Source: Rickettsiales bacterium (GTDB lineage Bacteria; Pseudomonadota; Alphaproteobacteria; Rickettsiales; UBA1997). Taken from it: DNA of 7,357 nt. The position numbers and the translations under genes are program-made. This document shows, one piece after another, positions 1 through 5,417 of this stretch. Numbering within the stretch: position 1 is the stretch's first letter; the number at the start of each line of letters is the position of its first letter. The stretch lies in NCBI GenBank assembly GCA_947487845.1, contig CANKYC010000057.1, forward strand, positions 1 to 7,357, read 5' to 3'. A model generated the notes under the pieces. It did not search any database, was not told the DNA's origin, and worked only from the letters and a program-made list of their open reading frames with translations.

Positions 1-806
1 CGCGCAACTTTTCCAGCTTTTCCTTCTCCAATAATTTTTCCATCAATCTGCGTAACTGGTCGCAGAATCAGGCTGGAGCTGGTTAAAAACACTTCATTTG
101 CTGCAATTAATTCTTCAACGGCAAAATCTCTTTCTTCAACTTTTAAACCTTTTTCTTTGGCAAATTCAATCAGACGATTTCTGGTGATGCCGCACAAAAT
201 AAGGTTGTCTGGCGCTTTTGTAATTACAGTTTCGTTTTTATTCACGATAAAAGCATTGGCAAAAGTTGCTTCGGTTACAACTCCATCACGGACAAAAATC
301 ATATCATCAACACCAGAATCTTTGGCTTTTTGATTCATTAAAGTTGAAGCCAAAAGCCCGACTGTTTTGATGTCGCAACGTTTCCAGCGAATATCTTCAT
401 GAGTGATAACAGAAACGCCTTTTTCAAATTCTTCTGGCGTTAATTTTTTACCCAAAGCAACTGTGGCGCTAATTGTGGGCTGTAAACCTTTAGGGCAACT
501 TGGAACGCGGTTTGTAGCGCCGCGCGTAATTTGTAAATAACAAATTCCTTCTTCCATTTTATTTTGGGAAAAAAGCTCCAACTGCATTTTTGCTAATTCG
601 CTTTTTGAAAAATTATGCTCAATTTTTATTTCACGCAAACTGCGAAACAGCCTTTCTAAATGGGCATCGCCATCAATTAATTTGCCGTTTTTAAACAATG
701 TAACCTCGTAAACACCATCAGCAAATTGAAATCCACGATCTTCAATGTGAACCATACATTTTTCGTGAGGCAAAAATTCACCATTTAAATAGCTAATACG
801 TGACAT
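1..806 (-). CDS. dat: D-amino acid (D-alanine) aminotransferase, 3' end cut by window edge
   Basis: PLP-dependent class IV (fold type IV) aminotransferase. The family interconverts D-alanine + 2-oxoglutarate and pyruvate + D-glutamate in the cytoplasm, supplying D-amino acids for peptidoglycan. I translated 268 complete codons from ATG at 806; the N-terminus (MSRISYLNGEF, then IEDRGFQFADGVYEV) is typical, which supports this start. The signature HEDIRWKRCDIK ends in the expected PLP Lys (K147). Y33, R100 and E179 match Bacillus Y31, R98 and E177 with a constant offset of 2. RCDIK separates it from branched-chain aminotransferases and aminodeoxychorismate lyases. Oddity: the His that follows the carboxylate-binding Arg in Bacillus (H100) is Pro102 here. 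About 15-20 C-terminal residues lie outside the window, judged from a usual length near 283. The gene starts 1 nt after the eno stop, so it is probably co-transcribed with eno; no clear ribosome site is seen. Confidence 0.88.
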   Translation of the reverse strand, partial: MSRISYLNGEFLPHEKCMVHIEDRGFQFADGVYEVTLFKNGKLIDGDAHLERLFRSLREIKIEHNFSKSELAKMQLELFSQNKMEEGICYLQITRGATNRVPSCPKGLQPTISATVALGKKLTPEEFEKGVSVITHEDIRWKRCDIKTVGLLASTLMNQKAKDSGVDDMIFVRDGVVTEATFANAFIVNKNETVITKAPDNLILCGITRNRLIEFAKEKGLKVEERDFAVEELIAANEVFLTSSSLILRPVTQIDGKIIGEGKAGKVA

Positions 807-807
807 A

Positions 808-2085
808 TTATTTTTTTAAAATTGAGTTTCCGGCATAAATTGCGCGATTGCCTAAATATTCTTCGATACGAATTAATTCATTATATTTCGCCGTTCTGTC
901 ACTTCTACAAAGCGAACCGGTTTTGATTTGTCCAGCATTGGTTGCAACTGCGATATGAGAAATTGTTGTATCTTCAGTTTCTCCCGATCTATGCGAAATA
1001 ATATTGTTATAACCCGCAGATTTAGCGATGTTAATTGCGTTTAAAGTTTCGCTCAAAGTTCCAATTTGATTGAACTTAACCAACATTGCATTCGCCATGT
1101 GATCGGCAATTCCTTTTTGTAAAATTTTTGGATTGGTTACAAATAAATCATCGCCAACTAGCTGAATTTTTTTACCCAAAACTTTGGTAATATTTTTCCA
1201 GCCTTCATAATCATCTTCAGCGCAAGCATCTTCAATTGAAAAAATCGGATAATTATTCACCAATTCTTCGTAATAACGCACCAATTCATCAGAAGTTAAA
1301 ATGCGACCTTCGCCTTCCAAATCATATTTACCGTTTTTGTAAAATTCAGTTGAAGCAGCGTCAAGCGCCAGCACAACTTCTGAACCTAATTCATAGCCAG
1401 CTTTTTGGGTTGCTTTTGCAACATAATCCAAAGCTTCTTTTGTTGAATCAAGATTCGGCGCAAATCCGCCTTCATCACCAACATTTGTGTTGTGACCATC
1501 TTTCTTCAAAAGCGATTTTAAATGCTGAAAAATTTCGGCACCAATACGAATTGCATCACGCACCGAAGCAGCCGCAACTGGCATAATCATGAATTCTTGA
1601 ATATCGATTTTATTATCAGCATGTTTTCCGCCGTTAATAATATTCATCATCGGAACTGGCAAAACTCTGGCTTCACTTCCACCCAAATATTCAAAAAGAG
1701 GAATTTTTTTAGAAATCGCGCTTGCTTTTGCAGCAGCTAATGAAACCGCTAAAATAGCATTTGCACCGAGATAATCTTTATTTTCCGTGCCGTCTAATTC
1801 GATCATTAATTGATCGATTTCTTTTTGTTTTTCGACATCAAAACCAATTAACTTAGAAGCGATTTTTGTATTTACATTTGCAACCGCTTTTAAAACACCT
1901 TTGCCTAAAAATCTGGCTTTATCGCCATCGCGAAGCTCGTGAGCTTCCAAGCTTCCGGTTGAAGCGCCGGAAGGAACAGCGGCAGTTGCGATAGATCCAT
2001 CTGCTAAATGAATTTCTGCTTCCAGAGTTGGAAAACCACGCGAGTCAAGAATTTCGCGCGCTTTAAGAGCCGTGATTTTAGTCAT
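808..2085 (-). CDS. eno: Enolase (phosphopyruvate hydratase)
   Basis: Interconverts 2-phosphoglycerate and phosphoenolpyruvate in glycolysis and gluconeogenesis; cytoplasmic, Mg-dependent, and in many bacteria part of the RNA degradosome. The 425 residues match the normal length. Visible in order: N-terminal KAREILDSRG; mobile loop SGAST near residue 40; His155 and Glu164 in GGKHADNKIDIQE; catalytic Glu205 in GDEGGFAPN; Mg ligands Asp242 (ALDAAS), Glu285 (SIEDACAEDD) and Asp312 (VGDDL); catalytic Lys337 (LVKFNQIGT); SHRSGETED near 364; Lys388 in IKTGS. The frame stays open 16 codons further upstream to an ATG at 2133, but that extension (MIYLTFTFQ...) is not enolase-like, while MTKITALKAREILDSRG is the canonical beginning, so I start at 2085. 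No Shine-Dalgarno is evident. It heads a tight pair with dat (1-nt gap) and is divergent from the mini-protein gene at 2184. Confidence 0.97.
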   Translation of the reverse strand: MTKITALKAREILDSRGFPTLEAEIHLADGSIATAAVPSGASTGSLEAHELRDGDKARFLGKGVLKAVANVNTKIASKLIGFDVEKQKEIDQLMIELDGTENKDYLGANAILAVSLAAAKASAISKKIPLFEYLGGSEARVLPVPMMNIINGGKHADNKIDIQEFMIMPVAAASVRDAIRIGAEIFQHLKSLLKKDGHNTNVGDEGGFAPNLDSTKEALDYVAKATQKAGYELGSEVVLALDAASTEFYKNGKYDLEGEGRILTSDELVRYYEELVNNYPIFSIEDACAEDDYEGWKNITKVLGKKIQLVGDDLFVTNPKILQKGIADHMANAMLVKFNQIGTLSETLNAINIAKSAGYNNIISHRSGETEDTTISHIAVATNAGQIKTGSLCRSDRTAKYNELIRIEEYLGNRAIYAGNSILKK

Positions 2086-2132
2086 GAAAAAATTTTGAAT
2101 TGATGTTTGAAATGTAAATGTAAGGTAGATCA

Positions 2133-2161
2133 AGTTTTCTCTTGTTGTAAGAAAATGTCAA
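2133..2161 (-). promoter_or_regulatory. Candidate eno-dat promoter
   Basis: On the minus strand a perfect TTGACA -35 hexamer lies at 2161-2156. Seventeen bases later comes AAAACT (2138-2133), which matches TATAAT at only three positions. The location, about 50 nt before the eno ATG in the eno/mini-protein divergent gap, is sensible. The weak -10 keeps confidence low. Confidence 0.3.
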
Positions 2162-2183
2162 TTTCCAAATCTAACGATAACTT

Positions 2184-2333
2184 ATGTATCGCATAATTTT
2201 ACTGATCATCTTGATTTTAATTGCCATTCCCTTTTTCAATAAGGCAAAAAATTACGCCAAGGAAAAATCTGGCGAAGTCAAAACCATCGCCAAAACTGCA
2301 GAAAAAATGTTTCGCTATAAAAAAGATAGGTAA
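2184..2333 (+). CDS. 49-residue single-pass membrane mini-protein; stop codon now supplied by inserted element
   Basis: An ATG at 2184 opens a 49-codon frame with an in-frame TAA just before it (2178-2180) and a TAA stop at 2331-2333. Residues about 4-18 are almost all Ile/Leu/Val-type (RIILLIILILIAIPFF), a clear membrane segment. The rest is a Lys-rich hydrophilic tail (NKAKNYAKEKSGEVKTIAKTAEKMFRYKK) that could form an amphipathic helix; by the positive-inside rule the tail should be cytoplasmic. I do not recognise the family. The gene is divergent from eno with a 98-bp gap and lacks an obvious Shine-Dalgarno. The IS1595-type element begins inside its final codons: the uninterrupted site would read GAT AAG TAA (Asp-Lys-stop) and now reads GAT AGG TAA (Asp-Arg-stop). 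The protein keeps its length, but its transcript loses the terminator now stranded at 4545-4572. Reality as a gene is inferred from the membrane segment, reading frame and placement. Confidence 0.6.
   Translation: MYRIILLIILILIAIPFFNKAKNYAKEKSGEVKTIAKTAEKMFRYKKDR
2321..2328. repeat. Target-site duplication, left copy (AAAAGATA)
   Basis: The 8 bases AAAAGATA immediately outside the left inverted repeat are repeated exactly outside the right one (4515-4522). Eight bases is the usual duplication length for IS1595-family insertion. An identical pair fixes both element ends and suggests a fairly recent insertion. Confidence 0.93.
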
Positions 2334-2353
2334 GTATCCCTTGACAACAAGTA
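2329..2353 (+). repeat. Left terminal inverted repeat of the IS1595-type element
   Basis: Begins GGTAAGTATCCC and continues TTGACAACAAGTA. It matches the reverse complement of 4490-4514 at 22 of 25 positions; the mismatches are at repeat positions 13, 15 and 19. It contains the TTGACA proposed as the transposase -35 box, and its GGTAA supplies the new stop of the mini-protein gene. Confidence 0.95.
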
Positions 2354-2368
2354 AATAGTTTTTACAGT
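2341..2368 (+). promoter_or_regulatory. Candidate transposase promoter, -35 inside the terminal repeat
   Basis: TTGACA (2341-2346), a 16-bp spacer, then TACAGT (2363-2368; four of six to TATAAT), about 30 bp before the transposase ATG. The -35 box lies within the left inverted repeat, so transposase binding to its end would be expected to repress its own promoter. That regulatory role is inference. Confidence 0.5.
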
Positions 2369-2396
2369 TGGCTCAGTTGTTAATCAAACTGACCAA
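2368..2396 (+). promoter_or_regulatory. Inverted repeat/hairpin abutting the transposase start codon
   Basis: TTGG-C-TCAGTT (2368-2378) pairs with AACTGACCAA (2387-2396): ten base pairs with one bulged C at 2372 and an 8-nt loop. It ends 2 nt before the ATG at 2399 and starts at the end of the -10 box. As RNA it would fold around the ribosome-landing region and could silence translation from read-through transcripts, as known for some insertion sequences. As DNA it could be an operator. Confidence 0.5.
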
Positions 2397-2398
2397 TT

Positions 2399-3297
2399 AT
2401 GAAAAAAGAAAAATTTACTATCAAGCAGTTCAGCCAAAAGTATCGCAATGATGATATTTGCTTGGATGAAATTTTTTTAAACCGCTTCGGACATTTAGAA
2501 AATTGTCCTTCATGTGAATCAAAATTTAGCTTTCACAAAGTGTCTGACCGTAAGTGCTACGCTTGCGCCTATTGCAGTCATCAAATTCATCCCCTTGCAA
2601 AAACAATTTTTCACAAATCATCTACAAGTTTAAGAAATTGGTTTTTTGCAATTTTTCTATTTGCGGCTTCAAAAAATGGCGTCTCTGCAAAAGAATTACA
2701 AAGACAGCTCGGCGTTACTTACAAGTGCGCGCACCGCATGGCGAAACAAATCAGAAAATTATTTGAAGAAGATCAAGACAATCAAAAACTAAAAAATGAA
2801 GTTGAAGTTGATGAAACTTATTACGGTGGCAAGGAAGCCAACAAACACGCTCATAAAAAAACTCCAAACACTCAAGGAAGATCAATCAAAAAGAAGATTC
2901 CTGTGTTAGCGGCGGTAGAAAGAGAAGGTAAAATTATCGCTAAAGTTGTCGGCAATACCAAAAGTTCAACCATTCAGCCATTCTTAAAACAACATGTTTG
3001 CATCAACGCAGAAATAAAAACTGACGAATATCGCGGCTACAGCAATTTGAAAAAATTAGGTTACAATCATGATACAGTAGATCATGGCAGAAAACAGTTT
3101 GTAAAAGATCGCGTCACACCAATAACCTAGAAGGTTTCTGGTCTCAGCTAAAAAGATCAATAAACGGCACTTATCATTCCGTAAGTCCAAAATATCTTCA
3201 GACTTATGTGAACGAGTTTGCTTATCGTTACAATAATCGAAATCAGATTAATCCGTTATTTGACAGTATTATTGAGCGGGTTTGGCAGCTCGCTTAA
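2399..3297 (+). pseudogene. IS1595-family transposase, disrupted by a 1-bp frameshift near 3114
   Basis: DDE-type transposase that would cut and join the element ends. Frame 1 runs from ATG 2399 to a premature TAG at 3128-3130 (243 residues). It has a zinc ribbon (C36-x2-C39, C56-x2-C59), a helical region (about 75-120, RNWFFAIFLFAASKNGVSAKELQ), the first catalytic Asp at 138 (EVEVDETYYGGKE) and the second at 209 (IKTDEYRGY). The rest of the domain continues from 3115 in the -1 frame: HTNNLEGFWSQLKRS, then YVNEFAYRYNNR, ending TWQLA-like with TAA at 3295-3297 (actual last residues VWQLA). Restoring one base at about 3114 gives about 299 residues, the normal family length. The third catalytic position and following Lys (HTN...EGFW...K) lie after the break, so the unshifted product should be inactive. 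No convincing slippery heptamer is seen. Its 3' end overlaps the parA-like gene by 29 bp. A sequencing error cannot be excluded. Confidence 0.92.
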
Positions 3298-4414
3298 TTG
3301 CAATATCGAACTTTTCTTTATCAGCTACTTTAAGAGCATTATCTAAGCCGCACAAGGTGGCAACTCTCAAAGCTAATTTGTTAAACAACTCATCAAAATC
3401 ACCTCTTCTTTTTTTGTCCACCGTCTGAACAGCGCCACTACTTTCCAACTCTCTATCTTCCAGAGCAAAAACTGGTTTGCTATATTTTTGCGATAAAGGG
3501 GCAAGAGAACGAAAATCGCTAATGCTAATCAAATTGTAAGGCCCTTCTGCTCCATCTACAGCATCTTGGAACTCCTTGCTTGAAACAGACATATCAGCAT
3601 CTTTATTCCTTAGAGACTGCGCCAAATTTTTAGACTCATTTTGAATTTCTCCTAACCACATTCTAAATCTTTTAGCCATTCTGTCGGTGGTGGTAGAGCT
3701 ATCACCATCCTCCATTCTTGAAGTAGTAAGACTGAACCTTTGTGAGATTATTCCCAGAAATTTCGGGGCTTTTTCTGGCAGCGGATATTTTTGGCTTTTT
3801 CTAAATTTCAAAAAATCATCACTCCACGCTGCCAACATGTTTCCCATCGATTTCAAAGATTCTAACGAAAAGAATTCTGGAGATGTGGGAACGATAAAGT
3901 AATCAGAAGACATCAGCACGCTTCTGTTAAAGGCTGACGCGCTTGGACTTAAATCGAGAATAACAACATCAAAATCTCCTGCTCTTGCAGTTGCCCTGAT
4001 ACAATGATTTAGCGCACCAACTAAAGGAGAGGTAAAAGGAAGGGTTTGATTTGAAGATAATGCGAATGAAATAAACACATCAAAATCAGCTAATTTCAAA
4101 CTGCCCGCAAGTAATTTTATCTTAGGGTGTTTTGAAGGGATTAGCTTGGTGGCAGCAGTAATGTCGCCACTTCCACTCACTATTGGCTCAAGCTTATCGT
4201 AGATATTTTCATAGTCTTTAGATTTGTATATTTCGATTAGCTTCTCTTCATTATCAGCTGCCCCTACAACATAAGAAGTAAGGTTGCATTGAGGGTCAAG
4301 ATCAGCAAGCAAAACATTCAGCCCCAAATCAGCCAATTTCCAAGCTAAATGAAAGCTGGTGGTGGTTTTACTGACGCCGCCTTTATGGCTATAGAGTGAA
4401 ATTACTTTTGTCAT
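3269..4414 (-). CDS. ParA/MinD-type (deviant Walker A) ATPase, transposon passenger
   Basis: A 381-residue P-loop ATPase of the ParA/Soj/MinD group, soluble and probably ATP-dimerising. Seen in order: deviant Walker A SHKGGVSKTTTS (residues 9-20) with signature Lys11 and P-loop Lys16; Walker A' region LLADLDPQCN (35-44); Walker B FDVVILDLSPS (148-158, Asp154); then SSDYFIVPTSPEFFSLESL (169-187). Typical chromosomal ParA proteins are about 250-290 residues, so about 100 extra C-terminal residues form a domain I do not recognise. No ParB partner or parS-like site is visible nearby. The gene lies wholly inside the inverted repeats, convergent with the transposase and overlapping its end by 29 bp. 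By eye its base composition is less AT-rich than the neighbouring chromosomal genes, consistent with transfer. It could be cargo, a stability factor, or a helper in target choice; the last is speculation. The frame is intact, so it may be expressed. Confidence 0.88.
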   Translation of the reverse strand: MTKVISLYSHKGGVSKTTTSFHLAWKLADLGLNVLLADLDPQCNLTSYVVGAADNEEKLIEIYKSKDYENIYDKLEPIVSGSGDITAATKLIPSKHPKIKLLAGSLKLADFDVFISFALSSNQTLPFTSPLVGALNHCIRATARAGDFDVVILDLSPSASAFNRSVLMSSDYFIVPTSPEFFSLESLKSMGNMLAAWSDDFLKFRKSQKYPLPEKAPKFLGIISQRFSLTTSRMEDGDSSTTTDRMAKRFRMWLGEIQNESKNLAQSLRNKDADMSVSSKEFQDAVDGAEGPYNLISISDFRSLAPLSQKYSKPVFALEDRELESSGAVQTVDKKRRGDFDELFNKLALRVATLCGLDNALKVADKEKFDIAIKRAAKPAQ

Positions 4415-4453
4415 TGTTTTTTGAGAGTAAAGAATTTTAATAATTTGATCTCA

Positions 4454-4480
4454 ATTTTAACTTTCCTTACTTGGCGTCAA
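4454..4480 (-). promoter_or_regulatory. Candidate promoter for the parA-like gene, -35 in the subterminal repeat
   Basis: On the minus strand TTGACG (4480-4475), a short 15-bp spacer, then TAAAAT (4459-4454), 40 nt before the ATG at 4414. The -35 box lies inside the subterminal copy of the repeat motif, mirroring the transposase promoter at the left end. The spacer is shorter than ideal. An alternative is TTGAGA (4453-4448) with TTTACT 17 bp later, which would give a nearly leaderless mRNA. Confidence 0.35.
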
Positions 4481-4485
4481 GGATA
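4465..4485 (-). repeat. Third, subterminal copy of the terminal-repeat motif
   Basis: Read on the minus strand this is TATCCTTGACGCCAAGTAAGG. It aligns with the left repeat section TATCCCTTGACAACAAGTAA with one C missing and two substitutions, and with the right terminal repeat. It lies in the same orientation as the right terminal repeat, offset 23 bp inward. No such extra copy is seen at the left end. It may be an additional transposase-binding site. Confidence 0.7.
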
Positions 4486-4489
4486 TTAC

Positions 4490-4514
4490 TACTTGGTGTT
4501 AGGGGATACTTACC
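4490..4514 (-). repeat. Right terminal inverted repeat of the IS1595-type element
   Basis: Read on the minus strand it begins GGTAAGTATCCC and continues CTAACACCAAGTA. It agrees with the left repeat (2329-2353) at 22 of 25 positions, including the outermost 12 without a mismatch. Confidence 0.95.
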
Positions 4515-4522
4515 AAAAGATA
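4515..4522. repeat. Target-site duplication, right copy (AAAAGATA)
   Basis: Exact duplicate of 2321-2328, directly outside the right inverted repeat. Joining 2328 to 4523 reconstructs the empty site, which reads ...AAAAGATAAGTAACC and contains the original stop of the mini-protein gene. Confidence 0.93.
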
Positions 4523-4544
4523 AGTAACCAATCACATCAAAAAT

Positions 4545-4572
4545 AATCCTCGAGCCTTTCAGATCGAGGATT
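4545..4572. terminator. Hairpin terminator between convergent chromosomal genes
   Basis: AATCCTCGA (4545-4553) and TCGAGGATT (4564-4572) form a perfect 9-bp stem with a 10-nt loop. On the minus strand it is followed by ATTTTTG, so it should terminate the secreted-protein gene ending at 4582. On the plus strand only TTTG follows, a weaker run. In the empty site it would also lie just past the mini-protein stop and serve both genes; the element now separates it from the mini-protein gene by about 2.2 kb. Confidence 0.75.
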
Positions 4573-4581
4573 TGTGAATAT

Positions 4582-5343
4582 TTATTTTCTTTCGCCTGAA
4601 TTATTTTGATTTGACTCCATATCAAACCCCGTAATTTTTTTCATCTCTTGACGATGACGCTCTTGTTCTTTCTTTAAATTATCTCTTTGTTGAGAAGAAA
4701 GTTTTGACATCATTTCTTGACGCTTTTCCATTCTAGCTTTTTCTTCTGGAGAAAGATTCTGTAACTTCTCTTGTCTGGCATCAATTTTTGCCTCCTTTTC
4801 TTTTAATTTTTCTTCTTTCTTTTGCAGAATTTCTTTCTTTTCTTCAGGGCTAGAACCACGCCATTTTTCTTTAGCTTCTTCTCTTTTTTCTTCACGCTTC
4901 TCATCGCGTCTTTCATCTTTTCTTTCAGCCCTATTATCGTCTTTTCTATCATCTCTTTTTTCTTCGTAAGTTTTCATCATTCTTTGACGCTCTTTTGGAC
5001 TCATATTTTTTGCATTATCAGTAAATTGTCCGCCTTCATTTTCACCTCTTTGACTTCTATTATCTTGATTCACTGGGTTTTGTTTTAAACCTTCTTGCGG
5101 TGGCTGTCTCCATTTTGCATTTAAATTATCTCTTTTTTGATTAGGGCGCGGATTGTTGGTTGCGGCATTTGGAGTTGTTGGCTGTTGTTGATTTGTAGTT
5201 GTCGGAACAATTGGTGCCGGAACATTCACCGGAGATGTATCTTGAGCGTTTTGAGAAGCGGGAGTGTTTCTTTGTAAATTTTGTGCATTTGCTGAAATTG
5301 AACAAAGCGCTGCAATTGCAAATGAAGTAAATAATTTTTTCAT
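4582..5343 (-). CDS. Secreted/periplasmic, highly charged protein of unknown function
   Basis: A 253-residue protein, family not recognised with certainty. Residues 1-20 are a classical Sec signal peptide (MKK, hydrophobic FAIAALCSI, then ANA|QN as the likely cleavage site), so the product should reach the periplasm or outside. Residues 21-110 are a low-complexity Gln/Asn/Pro/Thr linker. Residues 115-235 are dominated by Lys, Glu, Arg and Asp (for example RKDERRDEKREEKREE near 141) and should form long charged helices or a coiled coil. A short motif recurs: MSPKERQRM (114), SSPEEKKEI (164), LSPEEKARM (197) and LSSQQRDNL (215). Such helix-start repeats recall Spy/CpxP-like and DUF3106-like periplasmic proteins, but only as a loose resemblance. 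There is a good terminator after it at 4545-4572, and tgt lies 69 bp upstream on the same strand. Confidence 0.75.
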   Translation of the reverse strand: MKKLFTSFAIAALCSISANAQNLQRNTPASQNAQDTSPVNVPAPIVPTTTNQQQPTTPNAATNNPRPNQKRDNLNAKWRQPPQEGLKQNPVNQDNRSQRGENEGGQFTDNAKNMSPKERQRMMKTYEEKRDDRKDDNRAERKDERRDEKREEKREEAKEKWRGSSPEEKKEILQKKEEKLKEKEAKIDARQEKLQNLSPEEKARMEKRQEMMSKLSSQQRDNLKKEQERHRQEMKKITGFDMESNQNNSGERK

Positions 5344-5399
5344 AAAATTTGGTTTATTTGAAATAAAACCTTGAAAATTAAGGCTTCGTTCACAAGTAA

Positions 5400-5417
5400 A
5401 TTGAAAATTTTTTCAAT
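5400..5417. other. AT-only inverted repeat at the tgt stop codon
   Basis: ATTGAAAA (5400-5407) and TTTTCAAT (5410-5417) are perfect 8-bp arms with 2 bases between them, overlapping the tgt TGA stop. It might help end tgt transcription, but the stem is nearly all A-T and no U-run follows on the minus strand, so a terminator role is doubtful. Confidence 0.25.

Larger units (their letters stand above)
2329..4514. mobile_element. IS1595-family (ISXO2-like) element with ParA-type passenger gene, 2186 bp
   Basis: The borders are set by 25-bp terminal inverted repeats starting GGTAAGTATCCC (left 2329-2353, right 4514-4490; 22 of 25 positions agree) and a perfect 8-bp duplication AAAAGATA on both flanks. 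Inside are a transposase with the IS1595 zinc ribbon and DDE-type motifs (plus strand, frameshifted) and a ParA/MinD-type ATPase (minus strand, intact). Simple IS1595-family elements are about 0.7-1.1 kb, so this one is roughly doubled by the passenger. Some groups in the family are known to carry passenger genes; I do not recall a ParA passenger as a standard example. Because the transposase is frameshifted, this copy probably cannot move unless another copy in the genome supplies the enzyme. Confidence 0.93.

Noticed and set aside
1236..1740. Plus-strand open frames opposite eno
   Set aside because: Antisense shadows with no recognisable motifs; enolase on the other strand is certain.
2086..2133. 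Upstream 16-codon extension of enolase from an ATG at 2133
   Set aside because: The added residues do not resemble any enolase N-terminus, and the ATG at 2085 gives the canonical beginning and normal length. The proposed -10 region would also overlap the extended coding sequence.
3095..3130. Programmed -1 frameshifting in the transposase
   Set aside because: No convincing X XXY YYZ slippery heptamer at the junction, and IS1595-type transposases are normally made from one frame. A lost base is simpler.
4465..4514. Small CRISPR-like or iteron array
   Set aside because: Only two tandem motif copies, imperfect, and one is the terminal repeat itself; no spacers and no replication gene.
4822..5088. 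Plus-strand open frame rich in Phe and Ser, looking like a membrane protein
   Set aside because: It is the antisense of the Lys/Glu-rich repeat region of the secreted protein; AAG/GAA codons read backwards give Phe/Leu/Ser.
5351..5370. GGTTTATTT...AAATAAAACC inverted repeat before the secreted-protein gene as a regulatory hairpin
   Set aside because: The arms pair only with a bulged A and leave a loop too small to form, and the region is strongly AT-biased, so it could arise by chance.
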